A stretch of DNA of 64,000 bases from Bdellovibrio sp. 22V (GCF_030169785.1 NZ_CP125854.1:2666001-2730000), one strand, 5' to 3'. Shown: positions 44,231 to 54,518, counted from the first letter of the stretch. Notes: generated from the sequence alone by a model not told the origin. Made by a program: numbers and translations.

Positions 44231-47200
44231 ATGCGGCTTATCTTCTTAAATACCAGTATTTTTTGTTTTTTATTTGGATATTCAAGTTTTTCTCGGTCTC
44301 AAACTTGTGAGGAAGGAAGGGCAGACACAATTAAAGCATTTAGTGAGGGATGCACTAGTCAGTGTTGGACTGCTCCAGGCTGGCAATCTTGTGCCACATA
44401 TGAGCCGATGCAAATTACTCATGTCGATTCATCAACAGACCGTCTCTCATGCAAGGTCAAATATGTTGAGGATTCGTGGGATATAGTGAATGATCCTCCT
44501 TATCCTCCCTATCATAACGAGTGGGAGGATGAGCATATTCTTTTAGTTCCGAGATGTTTTATGGTACCTCCTGCCGAACCAATTAATCCGCCTCCGGGCG
44601 GGCCAGGTGGCCCTGGCGGTCCCCCTGGCGGATGTCCTGTCTCCGGATCGATAGTTCATATTGAAAGTCAGTCTTTGTCAGAAGAAATCCGAATAACGGG
44701 AGTGAAGGAGCCGCTCGTTTATAATTCAGTATTTCAGCCCGGACGAGAAGATGATTTCAGAATAAAGGTTAAGATATCTGGAGACACTCCGAGGGATTAC
44801 ATTCAATCTTTTTCAATTGAAACGAAACGAGATGGTGTTGTCGTAGATACGGCTTCATTCTCTAATACAACTCCGAATCAAACATATCAGTATGTCTGGA
44901 ACGGTCTCGATGCAAGCAATACGTTTCCTGTTTTATCTGCGAAATTTCAGGTGCGTATGGTTGAAACGTCACCGGCGGGAAGTTTCCCCAATATATTCAA
45001 TGTTTCGTTAGGTCACTTCAATGCCAGAGATATTGGGCTTGGAGGCTGGTTGCCAAAGAATTTTAGACTCTACGATCCATTTTTGAAACGAATTTATTTT
45101 GCCGAAGGTGGATTTAAGGATGTCGAAGCAAAACCCTATAGTGTATCTCAGCTTTATATCGCTTCGGCAGCAGGAAATGAAGTTTATATATTCGACTTAA
45201 ACGGGAGACATTTATATACAAAGACTGCGCTTCTGGGTACCAACATTTACTCATTTAATTATGACAGTCAGGGACGTTTGATCTCGATTGCTGAACCATT
45301 TGGTAAAGTCACAACTTTTAACCGTGATTCCTCAGGCAACTTTAATTCAATTCAAGCACCCAGTGGTCAGTTAACTCTCGTTGGTCTTGATTCAAATGGC
45401 TATATCTCCTCCATAAAGAATCCACGCAACGAAATATATAGTATGAGTTATTATTCTTCAGGTGGCTTGCTGCACACATTTCAGAAGCCAAATGGTGAAA
45501 TTAGTACGTTCGAATATGACCTCGGTGGTAAATTAACAAAAGACTCTCATTCTGGCGGATATTTTTTTGAATTAATTAAGAATATTAATTCTAGCTATGC
45601 GTTTGATATTTCCATGAATACGGCGTTGGGGCGCATGAGCCAAATACAAACAAGCTCGCTCCAAGATGGCAGCATTTCAAGGAATGTAAATAACTCGATG
45701 GGCACGGCTACGTCAGTTTCTTATACGCCACAAGGACCAAATCACAGTTTAAATGAAACGTCGTACGGAGTAACTCGAGCGGTGACATCGATCGAGGATG
45801 CACGCTTTGGAGGAATGGTTAGATTTCCCCAATCGGAAAGTGTATCCAAAGGAGGCGGTACTCGCACAATCGACCGTACACAAAGTGTTATGCTTGCGAA
45901 TATGAACGATCCTTTCTCAATCACGAGCTGGCAGGAAACCTCGCAACTTTCAGGTGAAAACACCAAAATCACAACAGTATTCGATCCGCTTACGAAAAAG
46001 TTTACGGCCACGTCTTTCCTCGGAAAGGTAAAAGAGTGGGCGATAGATTCATATGAAAGAATTGTCTCGGCGAAACAAGGTAATTTGAATGCGGTTAATT
46101 TCATCTATACGAATGAAAACTTAACTTCGATCGTTAATGGAACACGAACGACAACTCTTGGTTACAATGCTTTGGGTCTTCTCGAAAGTATTACGAACCC
46201 TTTGAACCAAACGACCTCCTACGTTTACGATACGGCGAACAGAGTGGCGTCAAAGGTCTTGCCTGACAGTCGCGTGATCTCATTTATTTATGATGGTGTT
46301 GGAAACTTGACGGGAGTGACTCCGCCGGGGCGTCCTCTTCATGCGTTTTCTCTCAATGGCCATGGTTTAGTTGGAGCTTACGAGCCTCCAGTGCTATCTG
46401 GAGTCTCCCTCGTTAACACGACTTACACGTATAATCTCGACAAGCAACTCACTGCGATTGCGCGTCCCGATGGCGGTTTTGTTAATTATAATTTTAACGC
46501 CACGACGGGAGTTCTAGAGAACTATGAAACTCCTGATGGTTTTTATTATCAATATCTTGATACAACAGTGGGGCTTCCTTCCTCTGTTGAGACTCCGTTT
46601 GGAGTTAGTACGCAAATCACCTATATTGGAAGAGAGCCTGCTGGATACAACACATATATTTCCGGCAATAGTGTTGGCAGCTATTCTTCTATTTATGGCG
46701 CAGGTAATCGCAAGGACTCTGATACAGTCATGAATCCAATCGGTACAACATCGACGGTTACTTATTTGTACAACGATGACGAAGATCTTAAGAAGGCGGG
46801 AGACGTTAATCTCACTTATAACGTACCAGACGGTCAGTTGACTGGGACGACAATGGGAACGGGTACGACTGGTTTTTCGGATACATACACGTACAATACC
46901 TATGGTGAAATTGTTGGCTACCAAGCTAAACGAGGCACGACAGTTATCTATGATTTGACGTTGAATCGCGATGCCATGGGAAGAATTGACGGCAAAACCC
47001 AAACAATGAACGGAGCTACGGATAACTACGTTTATACCTTCGACAACTCAGGTCGGCTAAGTCAAACGGACAAGAATTCCGCTGTAGCCGCCACGTATAC
47101 TTATGACACGAATAGTAACCGCAACGGTGGTACTATCGGCGCTCAGCCAACATCGGCAACATATGACGATCAAGATCGTTTGCTCACGTATAACACTTAT

Positions 47201-48274
47201 TCTTTTACATATAATGCGAACGGAGATCTTGTCAGTAAGCTGAACAATACGACAAGCGCACTGACTCAGTATGTGTACGATGTTTTCGGTAATTTGACTC
47301 AAGTAACACTGCCAAATGGAACTGTGATTTCTTACGAGATCGATGGCCTTAACAGAAGAATCGGCAAAAAAGTAAACGGAGTCGTCCAAAAGCGTTGGAT
47401 CTACATGGATCAATATCGAATCGCTGCGGAGTTAAACGCGGCAGGCGCGATCACAAAAAGATTCATCTACGGATCGAAAGCAAACATTCCTGATTACATG
47501 ATCGCTTCAGGAGTAAAATACAGAATCATCTCTGACCACCTGGGCTCGCCAAGACTTGTAGTGAAACAATCCGATGGAGCGGTCATCCAAAGGATGGATC
47601 ATGATGAGTTTGGTAGAGTTATCGTTGATACGAATCCTGGGTATTTGCCGTTTGGGTTTGCGGGTGGGGTTTATGATAACCAAACTAGTTTGGTGAGATT
47701 CGGTGCGAGGGATTTTGATCCGGAGATTGGAAGATGGACATTAAAGGACCCGATTCTCTTCAAGGGGCAAATGGTCAATCTTTATAGCTACGTTTTCAAT
47801 GACCCAGTTAACTACTTTGATCAAAATGGAAGGCTTCCTTGGCTCGTTTCCGGTGCTGTAGGTGGCATTATCGGTGCGGTGGCTGGGGGTATTGGGGCGT
47901 ATGCTACCAATCAAAGTATTCTGGCTGGAATTGCGATGGGAGGAGTTACGGGCTTTGCTGCCGGATCGGGTGGTGCTCTTTTGCTGAAAGCGGCAGCTAT
48001 CATGGAAGTAGGGCTTGGAGGACAGATTCTATCGTCTGCGTTTGGAGCTGGGCAAGCGGCATTCACAAGTAATATCTTGAGCCAACACTTTTTCAATAAT
48101 AAGGTTGACGTTAAGGCAGCAGCAGTAAGCGCGGGCTTATGCGCCATTGGAGGCGCGGGGGGACCAGCTTTAGGCAGTGGGTTATCGGGCGGCGGAGCTG
48201 CTGCCGTTGATATCGGGTTAGGAATAGCGACCCAGCCTTTAGACATTCTGAGTACAATTCTTATGAGTAAATAA
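44231..48274 (+). CDS. Sec-exported RHS/YD-repeat protein with hydrophobic tip
   Basis: A 1347-residue RHS-family protein. A signal peptide (about 1-24) is followed by a cysteine-rich head (30-125) and a proline/glycine linker (NPPPGGPGGPGGPPGG). YD repeats run from about 330 to 1120 (for example YNALGLLESITNPLNQTTSYVYD; YDTNSNRNGGT) and build the closed shell. The RHS core signature FGARDFDPEIGRWTLKDP starts near 1155 and ends in DQNG near 1199. The last 149 residues are a separate, glycine- and alanine-rich hydrophobic tip (VSGAVGGIIGAVAGGIGAY). Such tips are usually toxins. GGGGTG precedes the ATG; a GTG two codons earlier is possible. The cell export is by Sec, not the usual T6SS PAAR fusion. 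Confidence 0.9.
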   Translation: MRLIFLNTSIFCFLFGYSSFSRSQTCEEGRADTIKAFSEGCTSQCWTAPGWQSCATYEPMQITHVDSSTDRLSCKVKYVEDSWDIVNDPPYPPYHNEWEDEHILLVPRCFMVPPAEPINPPPGGPGGPGGPPGGCPVSGSIVHIESQSLSEEIRITGVKEPLVYNSVFQPGREDDFRIKVKISGDTPRDYIQSFSIETKRDGVVVDTASFSNTTPNQTYQYVWNGLDASNTFPVLSAKFQVRMVETSPAGSFPNIFNVSLGHFNARDIGLGGWLPKNFRLYDPFLKRIYFAEGGFKDVEAKPYSVSQLYIASAAGNEVYIFDLNGRHLYTKTALLGTNIYSFNYDSQGRLISIAEPFGKVTTFNRDSSGNFNSIQAPSGQLTLVGLDSNGYISSIKNPRNEIYSMSYYSSGGLLHTFQKPNGEISTFEYDLGGKLTKDSHSGGYFFELIKNINSSYAFDISMNTALGRMSQIQTSSLQDGSISRNVNNSMGTATSVSYTPQGPNHSLNETSYGVTRAVTSIEDARFGGMVRFPQSESVSKGGGTRTIDRTQSVMLANMNDPFSITSWQETSQLSGENTKITTVFDPLTKKFTATSFLGKVKEWAIDSYERIVSAKQGNLNAVNFIYTNENLTSIVNGTRTTTLGYNALGLLESITNPLNQTTSYVYDTANRVASKVLPDSRVISFIYDGVGNLTGVTPPGRPLHAFSLNGHGLVGAYEPPVLSGVSLVNTTYTYNLDKQLTAIARPDGGFVNYNFNATTGVLENYETPDGFYYQYLDTTVGLPSSVETPFGVSTQITYIGREPAGYNTYISGNSVGSYSSIYGAGNRKDSDTVMNPIGTTSTVTYLYNDDEDLKKAGDVNLTYNVPDGQLTGTTMGTGTTGFSDTYTYNTYGEIVGYQAKRGTTVIYDLTLNRDAMGRIDGKTQTMNGATDNYVYTFDNSGRLSQTDKNSAVAATYTYDTNSNRNGGTIGAQPTSATYDDQDRLLTYNTYSFTYNANGDLVSKLNNTTSALTQYVYDVFGNLTQVTLPNGTVISYEIDGLNRRIGKKVNGVVQKRWIYMDQYRIAAELNAAGAITKRFIYGSKANIPDYMIASGVKYRIISDHLGSPRLVVKQSDGAVIQRMDHDEFGRVIVDTNPGYLPFGFAGGVYDNQTSLVRFGARDFDPEIGRWTLKDPILFKGQMVNLYSYVFNDPVNYFDQNGRLPWLVSGAVGGIIGAVAGGIGAYATNQSILAGIAMGGVTGFAAGSGGALLLKAAAIMEVGLGGQILSSAFGAGQAAFTSNILSQHFFNNKVDVKAAAVSAGLCAIGGAGGPALGSGLSGGGAAAVDIGLGIATQPLDILSTILMSK

Positions 48275-48275
48275 A

Positions 48276-48725
48276 GTGTATATAACTAATAAACGGATTT
48301 TAAACATTATATGGCCTTTTGCTCTCGCTGGCGTTGCAGTGGGAGCATTTTTTATCTATATCGGCCATTGCGATATCAACCATGCAAAAAAACTAGATGC
48401 TGAGCAAGGAGGATTCGCATTAGTACTCATGGCATTATTCGGATTGTATCTCAAGTTTGCTCATGAAAAAGAGATCGACATTCAGGGTGACAGTATTACC
48501 CTTCGCAGCAGAGGAATCTTTCTTACACAAAAAGTTATGAGTGTGAAATTTAGCGATATAAGGGGAATTGAGCGAAACGATTTCAATACTCGTTTAGTGA
48601 TTTTCACGAACAGTGGGCAAATAGTTTTGCCATCTTTAGACGATTTCTCCATGCCAGAGGATCTCGGTGATCAAAGAAAATTAGATTACTTAGAAGGTCT
48701 TCTTAGGAAAAAATTAAGTAAGTAA
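48276..48725 (+). CDS. small membrane protein, candidate immunity partner of the RHS tip
   Basis: A 149-residue protein starting with GTG one base after the RHS stop. It has two membrane segments (about 9-29 and 46-61) with a short charged loop (CDINHAKKLDAEQGG), then a cytoplasmic-facing beta-rich part of some 80 residues (IDIQGDSITLRSRG, VKFSDIRGIERND, GQIVLPSLDDF) like a PH or bPH2-type domain. Tight coupling to a toxin-like RHS gene and a membrane location opposite to a membrane-seeking tip suggest immunity. I recognise no named immunity family, so the role is inference. Confidence 0.65.
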   Translation: MYITNKRILNIIWPFALAGVAVGAFFIYIGHCDINHAKKLDAEQGGFALVLMALFGLYLKFAHEKEIDIQGDSITLRSRGIFLTQKVMSVKFSDIRGIERNDFNTRLVIFTNSGQIVLPSLDDFSMPEDLGDQRKLDYLEGLLRKKLSK

Positions 48726-48762
48726 TTTAGCATCACTCTAGAAAAACCGCTTTGCAGAAGCC

Positions 48763-48900
48763 ATGAGTCGAAAATCTATTTGTAATGAAATTTTTCTTGC
48801 CGTGGTTTTCGTGTTTTTAGGATCGCATCTATCGCTACTTAAAAAGTTTCATGAGAACCCGCTGCCGAGAAGGAAAAAGTCTTCACCATGCCCTTCTTAA
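48763..48900 (+). CDS. possible 45-residue membrane peptide
   Basis: ATG 48763 opens a short frame with one hydrophobic segment (EIFLAVVFVFLGSHLSLL) and a lysine/arginine-rich tail (PRRKKSS) ending at 48900. There is no good ribosome site, and it lies in the 295-base gap between the RHS unit and the HNH gene. It could be chance. Apart from this I see nothing in the gap except AT-rich sequence upstream of the HNH gene. Confidence 0.2.
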   Translation: MSRKSICNEIFLAVVFVFLGSHLSLLKKFHENPLPRRKKSSPCPS

Positions 48901-49020
48901 GCGCTCTAAACATCCTCTAAAGCTCAATTGAAATTTCATCTTCACTTCAAGAAAACCGTCAAAAATACATTTCGAAAACCCATGTTATGGTGCCTTTGTT
49001 CGCGATCAAAAGGAGTCAAA

Positions 49021-50007
49021 GTGGATTTCAAAAACATTTCAAATAATGAGCTCACGCAACGCCTAGAAAAATTGGTGCGTACCGAAAGGAAGATCACGCA
49101 TCTTATTCTTCTGCACCTCAACGAAATTGAATCGCGCAAAATTTATGCGGAACTTGGCTACGATGGTATGTTTTCTTATCTTACAAAAAGCCTTGAGTCG
49201 AGCGCTTACCGACGGCTGCAGTCGGCGCGCCTCTTAAAACAAATTCCGTCTGTCGCGGAAAAGCTTGAAACCGGCGCCTTGAATTTGTCCCAACTGACGC
49301 AAGTTCAGAAATGCCTCAAAGAAGAAAAGCGAGCAACGGGTGCCGCCGTTTCTCCACTGCAAACTCAGAAGATTCTTCACGAGATTGAACATAAAAATAC
49401 TTTTGAAACGCAAAAAGTTTTGGCGGTGGAATTTAACAAACCAGTCCAAGCACACGAATCTCTAAAGCCTCAGGCTGACGAAACGATTCGTTTGGAGATC
49501 ACGCTCTCCAAGGAAGAATTTGAAGAACTCAAGAAAGCTAAGGAACTGCTTTCACATATTTGCCCACACGGTTCCTGGAGTGATGTCATCACGATGCTGG
49601 CTCAGAAATACAACAAGGCTAAACTAGGAAATAAAAGCGACGACAGTGTTACGCAGAGCTTCGCCGCTTCGAAGGCAGAATCGCGCAAAACAAAAAAATC
49701 CATTTCGCAGAATTTGAATAAGAACCCATCATCGCAATCCAAGCAATCCGAGCAAATCGCAAGAGGAGCCAACTCTCGACCGTACATTTCCATCAAAACA
49801 AAACGCGCTTTGCTCACGGCTGCGAATCATCGATGTCAGTACAAACATAAAAACGGCAAAACTTGTGGTTCCAACTACCAACTTCAGATGGATCACATCG
49901 TTCCCAAGGCGCTGGGTGGTTCGGATGATTCTAGCAATTTAAGAATTCTCTGTCGCACTCACAATAATCTTATGGCGGAAAAATTGGGGTTAAAAAGGAG
50001 GATATAA
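49021..50007 (+). CDS. HNH endonuclease domain protein
   Basis: A 328-residue protein. The N-terminal 200 residues are helical (ERKITHLILLHLNEIESRKIYAELGYDGMFSYL, then a coiled coil through VLAVEFNK) and a lysine/serine-rich linker follows. The HNH nuclease sits at the end (about 262-325): two CxxxxxxxxC zinc-type residues in CQYKHKNGKTC, then QMDHIVPKALGGSDDSSNLRILCRTHNNLM with the catalytic histidine in DHI. GTG 49021 follows AAAGGAG by five bases; the frame is open 31 codons further without a site. Proteins of this build occur in several copies in Bdellovibrio genomes; they may be mobile or phage-linked. Nothing here proves transposition. Confidence 0.85.
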   Translation: MDFKNISNNELTQRLEKLVRTERKITHLILLHLNEIESRKIYAELGYDGMFSYLTKSLESSAYRRLQSARLLKQIPSVAEKLETGALNLSQLTQVQKCLKEEKRATGAAVSPLQTQKILHEIEHKNTFETQKVLAVEFNKPVQAHESLKPQADETIRLEITLSKEEFEELKKAKELLSHICPHGSWSDVITMLAQKYNKAKLGNKSDDSVTQSFAASKAESRKTKKSISQNLNKNPSSQSKQSEQIARGANSRPYISIKTKRALLTAANHRCQYKHKNGKTCGSNYQLQMDHIVPKALGGSDDSSNLRILCRTHNNLMAEKLGLKRRI

Positions 50008-50256
50008 GCGTTTGTTGGTCGCCCTCCTGCTGCCGACGATACTCTTGAGAGTCTGACTCTTAAATTTCCACCCCTTAAGTCGGAAGAGACTTTGTTAACG
50101 AGTCCATTAGACGCCCCGCGCGACGAAATCGCGAGATCCTAACAAGCAACTTCGAAAGTAAGCGACAATTTTCCACGAACCCATTGACGGCTGCGGTTTT
50201 AACACCATATTTTGTCCTATCTGACAATTAGCGCACAACGTTAGGTTCGACAGAAT
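50008..50256 (+). other. promoter region of dnaJ
   Basis: About 250 bases without a gene. No CIRCE operator (TTAGCACTC-N9-GAGTGCTAA) is present, and I found no convincing -35/-10 pair. Confidence 0.45.
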
Positions 50257-51372
50257 ATGAGCAAAAGAGACTACTACGAAATTCTGGGCGTCGCCCGCGA
50301 TGCAGACCAAGATACGATCAAAAAAGCGTATCGCAAATTGGCCATGCAACTCCATCCTGATAAAAATCCGGGCAATAAAGAGGCGGAGGAAAAATTCAAA
50401 GAAGCCGCTGGCGCTTATGAGGTTCTCAGTGATCCACAAAAACGTGCGCAGTACGATCGTTTCGGTCACGACGCTTTCTCGGGCCGCGGTGGTGGAGCGG
50501 GCTTCCAGGATGTCGACGACATCTTTGCTCACTTCGGTGATATCTTTGGCGACTTTTTCGGTGGAGGCATGGGCGGTCAACGTCAGCGCCGTCAAAGCCG
50601 CAATGAGCCTCGTCGTGGATCAGATCTTCGCTACGTCACAGAAATCACTCTGAAAGACGTGATCACGGGTCTTGAAAAAGAAATCGAATTCGACACAGAG
50701 AAAAACTGCGACGAGTGTAAAGGCACCGGCGCAGAAAAAGGCTCGCAAGTTTCTACATGCGGAACATGCGGCGGCTCGGGCCAAGTGGTGCGCTCTCAAG
50801 GTTTCTTTGCGATGGCTTCGACATGTCCAACGTGTCACGGGCAAGGCACTGTGATCAAAAATCCGTGCAAGTCGTGCAAAGGCAAAGGCCGTCAACCTGA
50901 ACACAGAAAAATCCGTCTTAACATTCCGGCGGGAGTCGACACAGGCACACGTCTGCGTGTTGCGACCGAAGGCGAAGGCGGTTACATGGGAGGTCCTCCG
51001 GGAGATCTCTATGTCGAAATCCGCGTAAAACAACATCCTCATTTTGAACGTCGTGGAGACGATCTGTTCGCGGAAGTTTCCATCCCGTACGTGCAAATGC
51101 TTTTGGGCGCGGAGGTCGAAGTACCGACAGTGATGGGTAAAGCAACGCTCGAAATTCCTCGCGGCGCTCACCCTGGCGACAACGTGAAACTTTCCGGAGA
51201 AGGTTTGCCTTCACTTCGCGGCAGCCGTCGCGGTGATATCTATTTCCATGTGAACGTGCAGTTCCCGGAAAAACTCCACAAGGATGAGGAAAAAGCGTTA
51301 AGAGAAATCGCGAAAGCACGCGGTTTAAAAGTCGCAGCGGAAGGCGGCGGTTTGTTCGGACGTAAAAAATAG
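50257..51372 (+). CDS. dnaJ: DnaJ (Hsp40) co-chaperone
   Basis: A 371-residue class I J-protein that loads clients on DnaK. The J-domain (1-70) has the HPD at residues 33-35. The glycine/phenylalanine part follows. The zinc-finger region has four CxxCxGxG motifs: [24 protein letters not shown] and CKSCKGKG (about 148-211). The C-terminal substrate domain and dimer tail complete it. It comes before dnaK, with 233 bases between, an order opposite to the usual dnaK-dnaJ. Confidence 0.97.
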   Translation: MSKRDYYEILGVARDADQDTIKKAYRKLAMQLHPDKNPGNKEAEEKFKEAAGAYEVLSDPQKRAQYDRFGHDAFSGRGGGAGFQDVDDIFAHFGDIFGDFFGGGMGGQRQRRQSRNEPRRGSDLRYVTEITLKDVITGLEKEIEFDTEKNCDECKGTGAEKGSQVSTCGTCGGSGQVVRSQGFFAMASTCPTCHGQGTVIKNPCKSCKGKGRQPEHRKIRLNIPAGVDTGTRLRVATEGEGGYMGGPPGDLYVEIRVKQHPHFERRGDDLFAEVSIPYVQMLLGAEVEVPTVMGKATLEIPRGAHPGDNVKLSGEGLPSLRGSRRGDIYFHVNVQFPEKLHKDEEKALREIAKARGLKVAAEGGGLFGRKK

Positions 51373-51385
51373 GCGCTTGAAATTG

Positions 51386-51419
51386 AGGCCCCAGCGTTGA
51401 AGGGTTTGCGCCGGGGCCT
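51386..51419 (+). terminator. stem after dnaJ without clear T-run
   Basis: AGGCCCC pairs with GGGGCCT and inner GCG with CGC, starting 13 bases after the dnaJ stop. The lack of a T-run makes intrinsic termination uncertain. It could also be a stabilising 3' structure that divides dnaJ from dnaK. Confidence 0.45.
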
Positions 51420-51605
51420 GAGAGAGAGGGGCTGTTGTGAGGTCACATCATGCCCAAAGCTGCCCGATAACACGAGTTAAATGTCCGTAACATATTGATA
51501 TTATTTGTTAAAATATTGTCATGTTTTTTTAAGTTGGGCACCTTGACGAATGCGAATGGAGCCCCACATTGAAAGTATCTAAAAGAGCTTAATAGGAGAC
51601 TTGGT

Positions 51606-53513
51606 ATGGGTAAAATTATTGGTATCGACTTAGGAACGACGAATTCATGCGTCGCGATTATGGAGGGCGGTGAGCCTAAAGTTCTCGTGAACGAAGAAGG
51701 CGCGCGTACCACTCCTTCCGTTGTCGCGTACACGAAAGACGGCGACCGTTTGGTGGGTCAAATTGCTAAACGTCAGGCTGTAACAAATCCTGAAAACACG
51801 ATCTACTCTGCAAAACGTTTCATCGGTCGCAGATTCGAAGAAATTTCTGAAGAAATCAAACTTGTTCCTTACACTGTAGTTGCTAAAGGCAACGACTGTG
51901 CTTTCAAAGTTCAAGGCAAACAAGTTTCTCCGGAAGAGATCGGTGCAGCTGTTCTCGCGAAATTGAAAAAAGTGGCTGAAGACTACTTGGGTGAACCTGT
52001 AACGGAAGCCGTTGTGACTGTTCCTGCTTACTTCAACGATGCGCAAAGACAGGCGACAAAAGACGCCGGTCGTATCGCAGGTCTTGACGTAAAACGTATT
52101 ATCAACGAACCGACAGCAGCAGCGCTTGCTTACGGTCTTGATAGAAAGAAAGACGAAAAGATCGCTATCTATGACTTCGGTGGAGGTACATTCGATATCT
52201 CTATCCTTGAAGTCGGTGACGGTGTTGTCGAAGTTCGTGCGACGAACGGGGACACTCACTTGGGTGGTGACAACTTCGATACAGTGATCTTGGAATGGTT
52301 GATTTCTGAATTCAAAAAAGATCAAGGTATTGATCTTAAGAATGACAAAATGGCTTTGCAGCGTCTGAAAGAGGCGGCTGAAAAAGCGAAGATCGAACTT
52401 TCTTCAACACAAGAAACAGAGATCAATTTGCCATTCATCACGGCTGACCAATCTGGTCCGAAACATTTGCAAACAAGACTTTCTCGCGCAAAGTTCGATC
52501 AGATGACGGAAGACCTTGTAAAACGCTCTATGGAGCCTTGCCGTAAGGCTTTGGCGGATGCGGGATTGAAAGCTTCTGAGATCGACGAAGTCGTTCTTGT
52601 GGGTGGTTCAACACGCATTCCTTCTATCCAAAAAGCAGTGAAAGACTTCTTCGGTAAAGAGCCAAACCGCACAGTGAATCCAGATGAAGTTGTGGCCGTT
52701 GGTGCCGCAGTTCAAGGTGGTGTCCTTGCGGGTGAAGTGAAAGACGTTCTTCTTCTTGACGTAACTCCGCTCAGCCTCGGTATCGAGACTTTGGGTGGCG
52801 TGATGACGACATTGATCGAGAGAAACACAGCGATTCCTACAAAGAAATCACAAGTGTTCTCGACAGCGGCAGACAACCAACCTGCGGTGGACATCCATGT
52901 CCTGCAAGGTGAGCGTAAGATGGCGACAGACAACAAAACTTTGGGACGCTTTGAGCTTGTTGGTATCCCACCAGCTCCGCGCGGTGTTCCTCAAGTCGAG
53001 GTGACTTTCGATATCGACGCCAATGGTATCTTGCACGTGAGTGCGAAAGACATGTCGTCTGGTAAGACTCAGCAAATCAAGATCACGGCGCAATCCGGTC
53101 TTTCTGAAGAAGAGATCAAGCGCGCAGTGAACGATGCTGAAGGTCACGCGGAAGAAGATAAGCGTAAAGCGGAAGCAGCAACGCAAAGAAACAACCTCGA
53201 CAACTTGGTTTACCAAACTGAGAAGTTGATCAAAGATTCTGGCGCACAAATCCCAGAAGCTGAGGTGAAATCTGCGAATGAAGCGATCGCTGACGCGAAA
53301 AAAGTTCTTGAGAACAAAGGCTCTTCAGCTGATGAACTCAAAGCTTCTTTCGAAAAGTTGCAAGCTTTGACACACAAATTGACTTCTGAGCTTTATAAAA
53401 AGCAAGGAGCTCAAGGTGGCGATCAAGGCGCTGGCGGCGGACAGCAAGAGCCGTCTGAGCCGAACAAAGGCGGCGACGACGTGATCGATGCTGACTACAA
53501 AGACGTCAACTAA
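51606..53513 (+). CDS. dnaK: DnaK (Hsp70) chaperone
   Basis: A 635-residue Hsp70. The ATPase domain starts [15 protein letters not shown] and has [14 protein letters not shown] and [10 protein letters not shown]. The linker [21 protein letters not shown] lies near residue 380. The substrate domain and lid follow, then a glycine/glutamine-rich tail. The end, [14 protein letters not shown], is a variant of the EEVD-like bacterial tail. It has its own 233-base upstream region and terminator, so it can be controlled apart from dnaJ. AGGAG lies seven bases ahead of the ATG. No grpE or hrcA gene is in the window. Confidence 0.98.
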   Translation: MGKIIGIDLGTTNSCVAIMEGGEPKVLVNEEGARTTPSVVAYTKDGDRLVGQIAKRQAVTNPENTIYSAKRFIGRRFEEISEEIKLVPYTVVAKGNDCAFKVQGKQVSPEEIGAAVLAKLKKVAEDYLGEPVTEAVVTVPAYFNDAQRQATKDAGRIAGLDVKRIINEPTAAALAYGLDRKKDEKIAIYDFGGGTFDISILEVGDGVVEVRATNGDTHLGGDNFDTVILEWLISEFKKDQGIDLKNDKMALQRLKEAAEKAKIELSSTQETEINLPFITADQSGPKHLQTRLSRAKFDQMTEDLVKRSMEPCRKALADAGLKASEIDEVVLVGGSTRIPSIQKAVKDFFGKEPNRTVNPDEVVAVGAAVQGGVLAGEVKDVLLLDVTPLSLGIETLGGVMTTLIERNTAIPTKKSQVFSTAADNQPAVDIHVLQGERKMATDNKTLGRFELVGIPPAPRGVPQVEVTFDIDANGILHVSAKDMSSGKTQQIKITAQSGLSEEEIKRAVNDAEGHAEEDKRKAEAATQRNNLDNLVYQTEKLIKDSGAQIPEAEVKSANEAIADAKKVLENKGSSADELKASFEKLQALTHKLTSELYKKQGAQGGDQGAGGGQQEPSEPNKGGDDVIDADYKDVN

Positions 53514-53534
53514 GACTGATTAAAATCTAAATAC

Positions 53535-53568
53535 AAAAAAGCCGGGTTCGAAAGAATCCGGCTTTTTT
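53535..53568. terminator. bidirectional terminator after dnaK
   Basis: AAAAAAGCCGGGTTC pairs with GAATCCGGCTTTTTT. It lies between the convergent dnaK and metallo-hydrolase genes and acts both ways. Confidence 0.9.
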
Positions 53569-53591
53569 ATTTTCAGGATCTTGAATTAGGA

Positions 53592-54401
53592 CTAGATGCG
53601 GCCAGCGCGAATATTCACTTTGATGCTGGGAATAAGCAGCTTCGGCGCGGCCAAAGTTTTGTCGCGCTCCGTTCTAAACTTCACAAACTCTTCTTTTTTC
53701 GTTGTGTCTTTCAGATGAATATTCTGTGTTTTTTCTTCTTTCACCGTCGTTTGAAATTTCAGATCGCGGCCTTGCGGTTGATAGTCGTGACCGACAAAGA
53801 TGCGGGTGGAGTCAGGCAAAGAATAAATTTTATTTTCAATGGAATTGTAAAGATCTTCGGCGCTGCCCTTAGGAAAATCACAGCGGCCTGTGCCGGAGTC
53901 GGGCATAAAAATGGCATCTCCGGTGAAAAGCGCATCCTCAATCAGATAACAAGCGCAGGCCGGTGTGTGGCCGGGGGTGAACATGACTTTGAATTTTAAC
54001 GATCCTGCTTGCAAGGTGTCGCCGTCTTTTAAAAGAACGTCGAACTCTTTTCCGTGCACGTCCAAGTCAGGCAGGTTCAAAACTTCTTTGAAGGCGGCTT
54101 GAACTTCCGTGATGCGCTCGCCGATGGCGACCTTGATGTTCGGATAATAGTTTTTAAAAAGTTGCGAGCTCGACAAGTGGTCGGCATGGGCATGAGTTTC
54201 CATCACGTAGTGCGGAGTAAGATGATTTTCGCGCAGATACGCGACGACGGCGTCCAAAGATTCGGTGGACCGTGTTTCTGACGTGAGATCGAAATTCCAA
54301 ACTGGATCAATAACGACGGCATCTTTGGTTGCAGGATCCGCTACGACATAAGTAAGTGTCGAAGTCCCACGATCAAAAAAATGCTGAATCTGCAGAGCCA
54401 T
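53592..54401 (-). CDS. metallo-beta-lactamase fold hydrolase, persulfide-dioxygenase-like
   Basis: A 269-residue enzyme of the MBL superfamily. The metal motif HAHADH lies at His70, His72, Asp74 and His75 (THAHADHLSSS); later ligands are in FTPGHTPACACY, LFTGDAIFMPDSGTGRCDFP and FVGHDYQPQG. These blocks follow the ETHE1/Blh branch, where GRCDFP and the single-iron site serve persulfide oxidation (glutathione persulfide to sulfite). It is divergent from two YeeE/YedE half-transporters, a setting typical of Blh. The substrate is by analogy; glyoxalase II would be the main alternative. Confidence 0.85.
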   Translation of the reverse strand: MALQIQHFFDRGTSTLTYVVADPATKDAVVIDPVWNFDLTSETRSTESLDAVVAYLRENHLTPHYVMETHAHADHLSSSQLFKNYYPNIKVAIGERITEVQAAFKEVLNLPDLDVHGKEFDVLLKDGDTLQAGSLKFKVMFTPGHTPACACYLIEDALFTGDAIFMPDSGTGRCDFPKGSAEDLYNSIENKIYSLPDSTRIFVGHDYQPQGRDLKFQTTVKEEKTQNIHLKDTTKKEEFVKFRTERDKTLAAPKLLIPSIKVNIRAGRI

Positions 54402-54518
54402 GGTTTTTCTCCTCGGAAGTGAGCGTCTTTAGTTTTAGGACAGCGTAGAATGAAGTCAACGAAATCATCGACGTGCGCTCTCAGGGTCGGTTAGTATATT
54501 TTTAAAAAGAGGTTTCCT

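Noticed and set aside
49021-50007. HNH gene as part of an insertion sequence or group I intron
   Set aside because: No terminal inverted repeats, target duplication or intron core were seen on its flanks.
51645-52325. Open frame of 226 codons on the minus strand inside dnaK
   Set aside because: It lies wholly antisense to a strongly conserved gene and has no ribosome site or recognisable domain. The long antisense frames in clpA (40461-41150) and in the gene at 23560 (23659-24321) are rejected for the same reason.
53547-53560. GGGTTCGAA-like sequence recalling the T-arm of a tRNA
   Set aside because: It is the loop region of the dnaK terminator; no acceptor or anticodon stems exist around it. 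No tRNA was found in the window.
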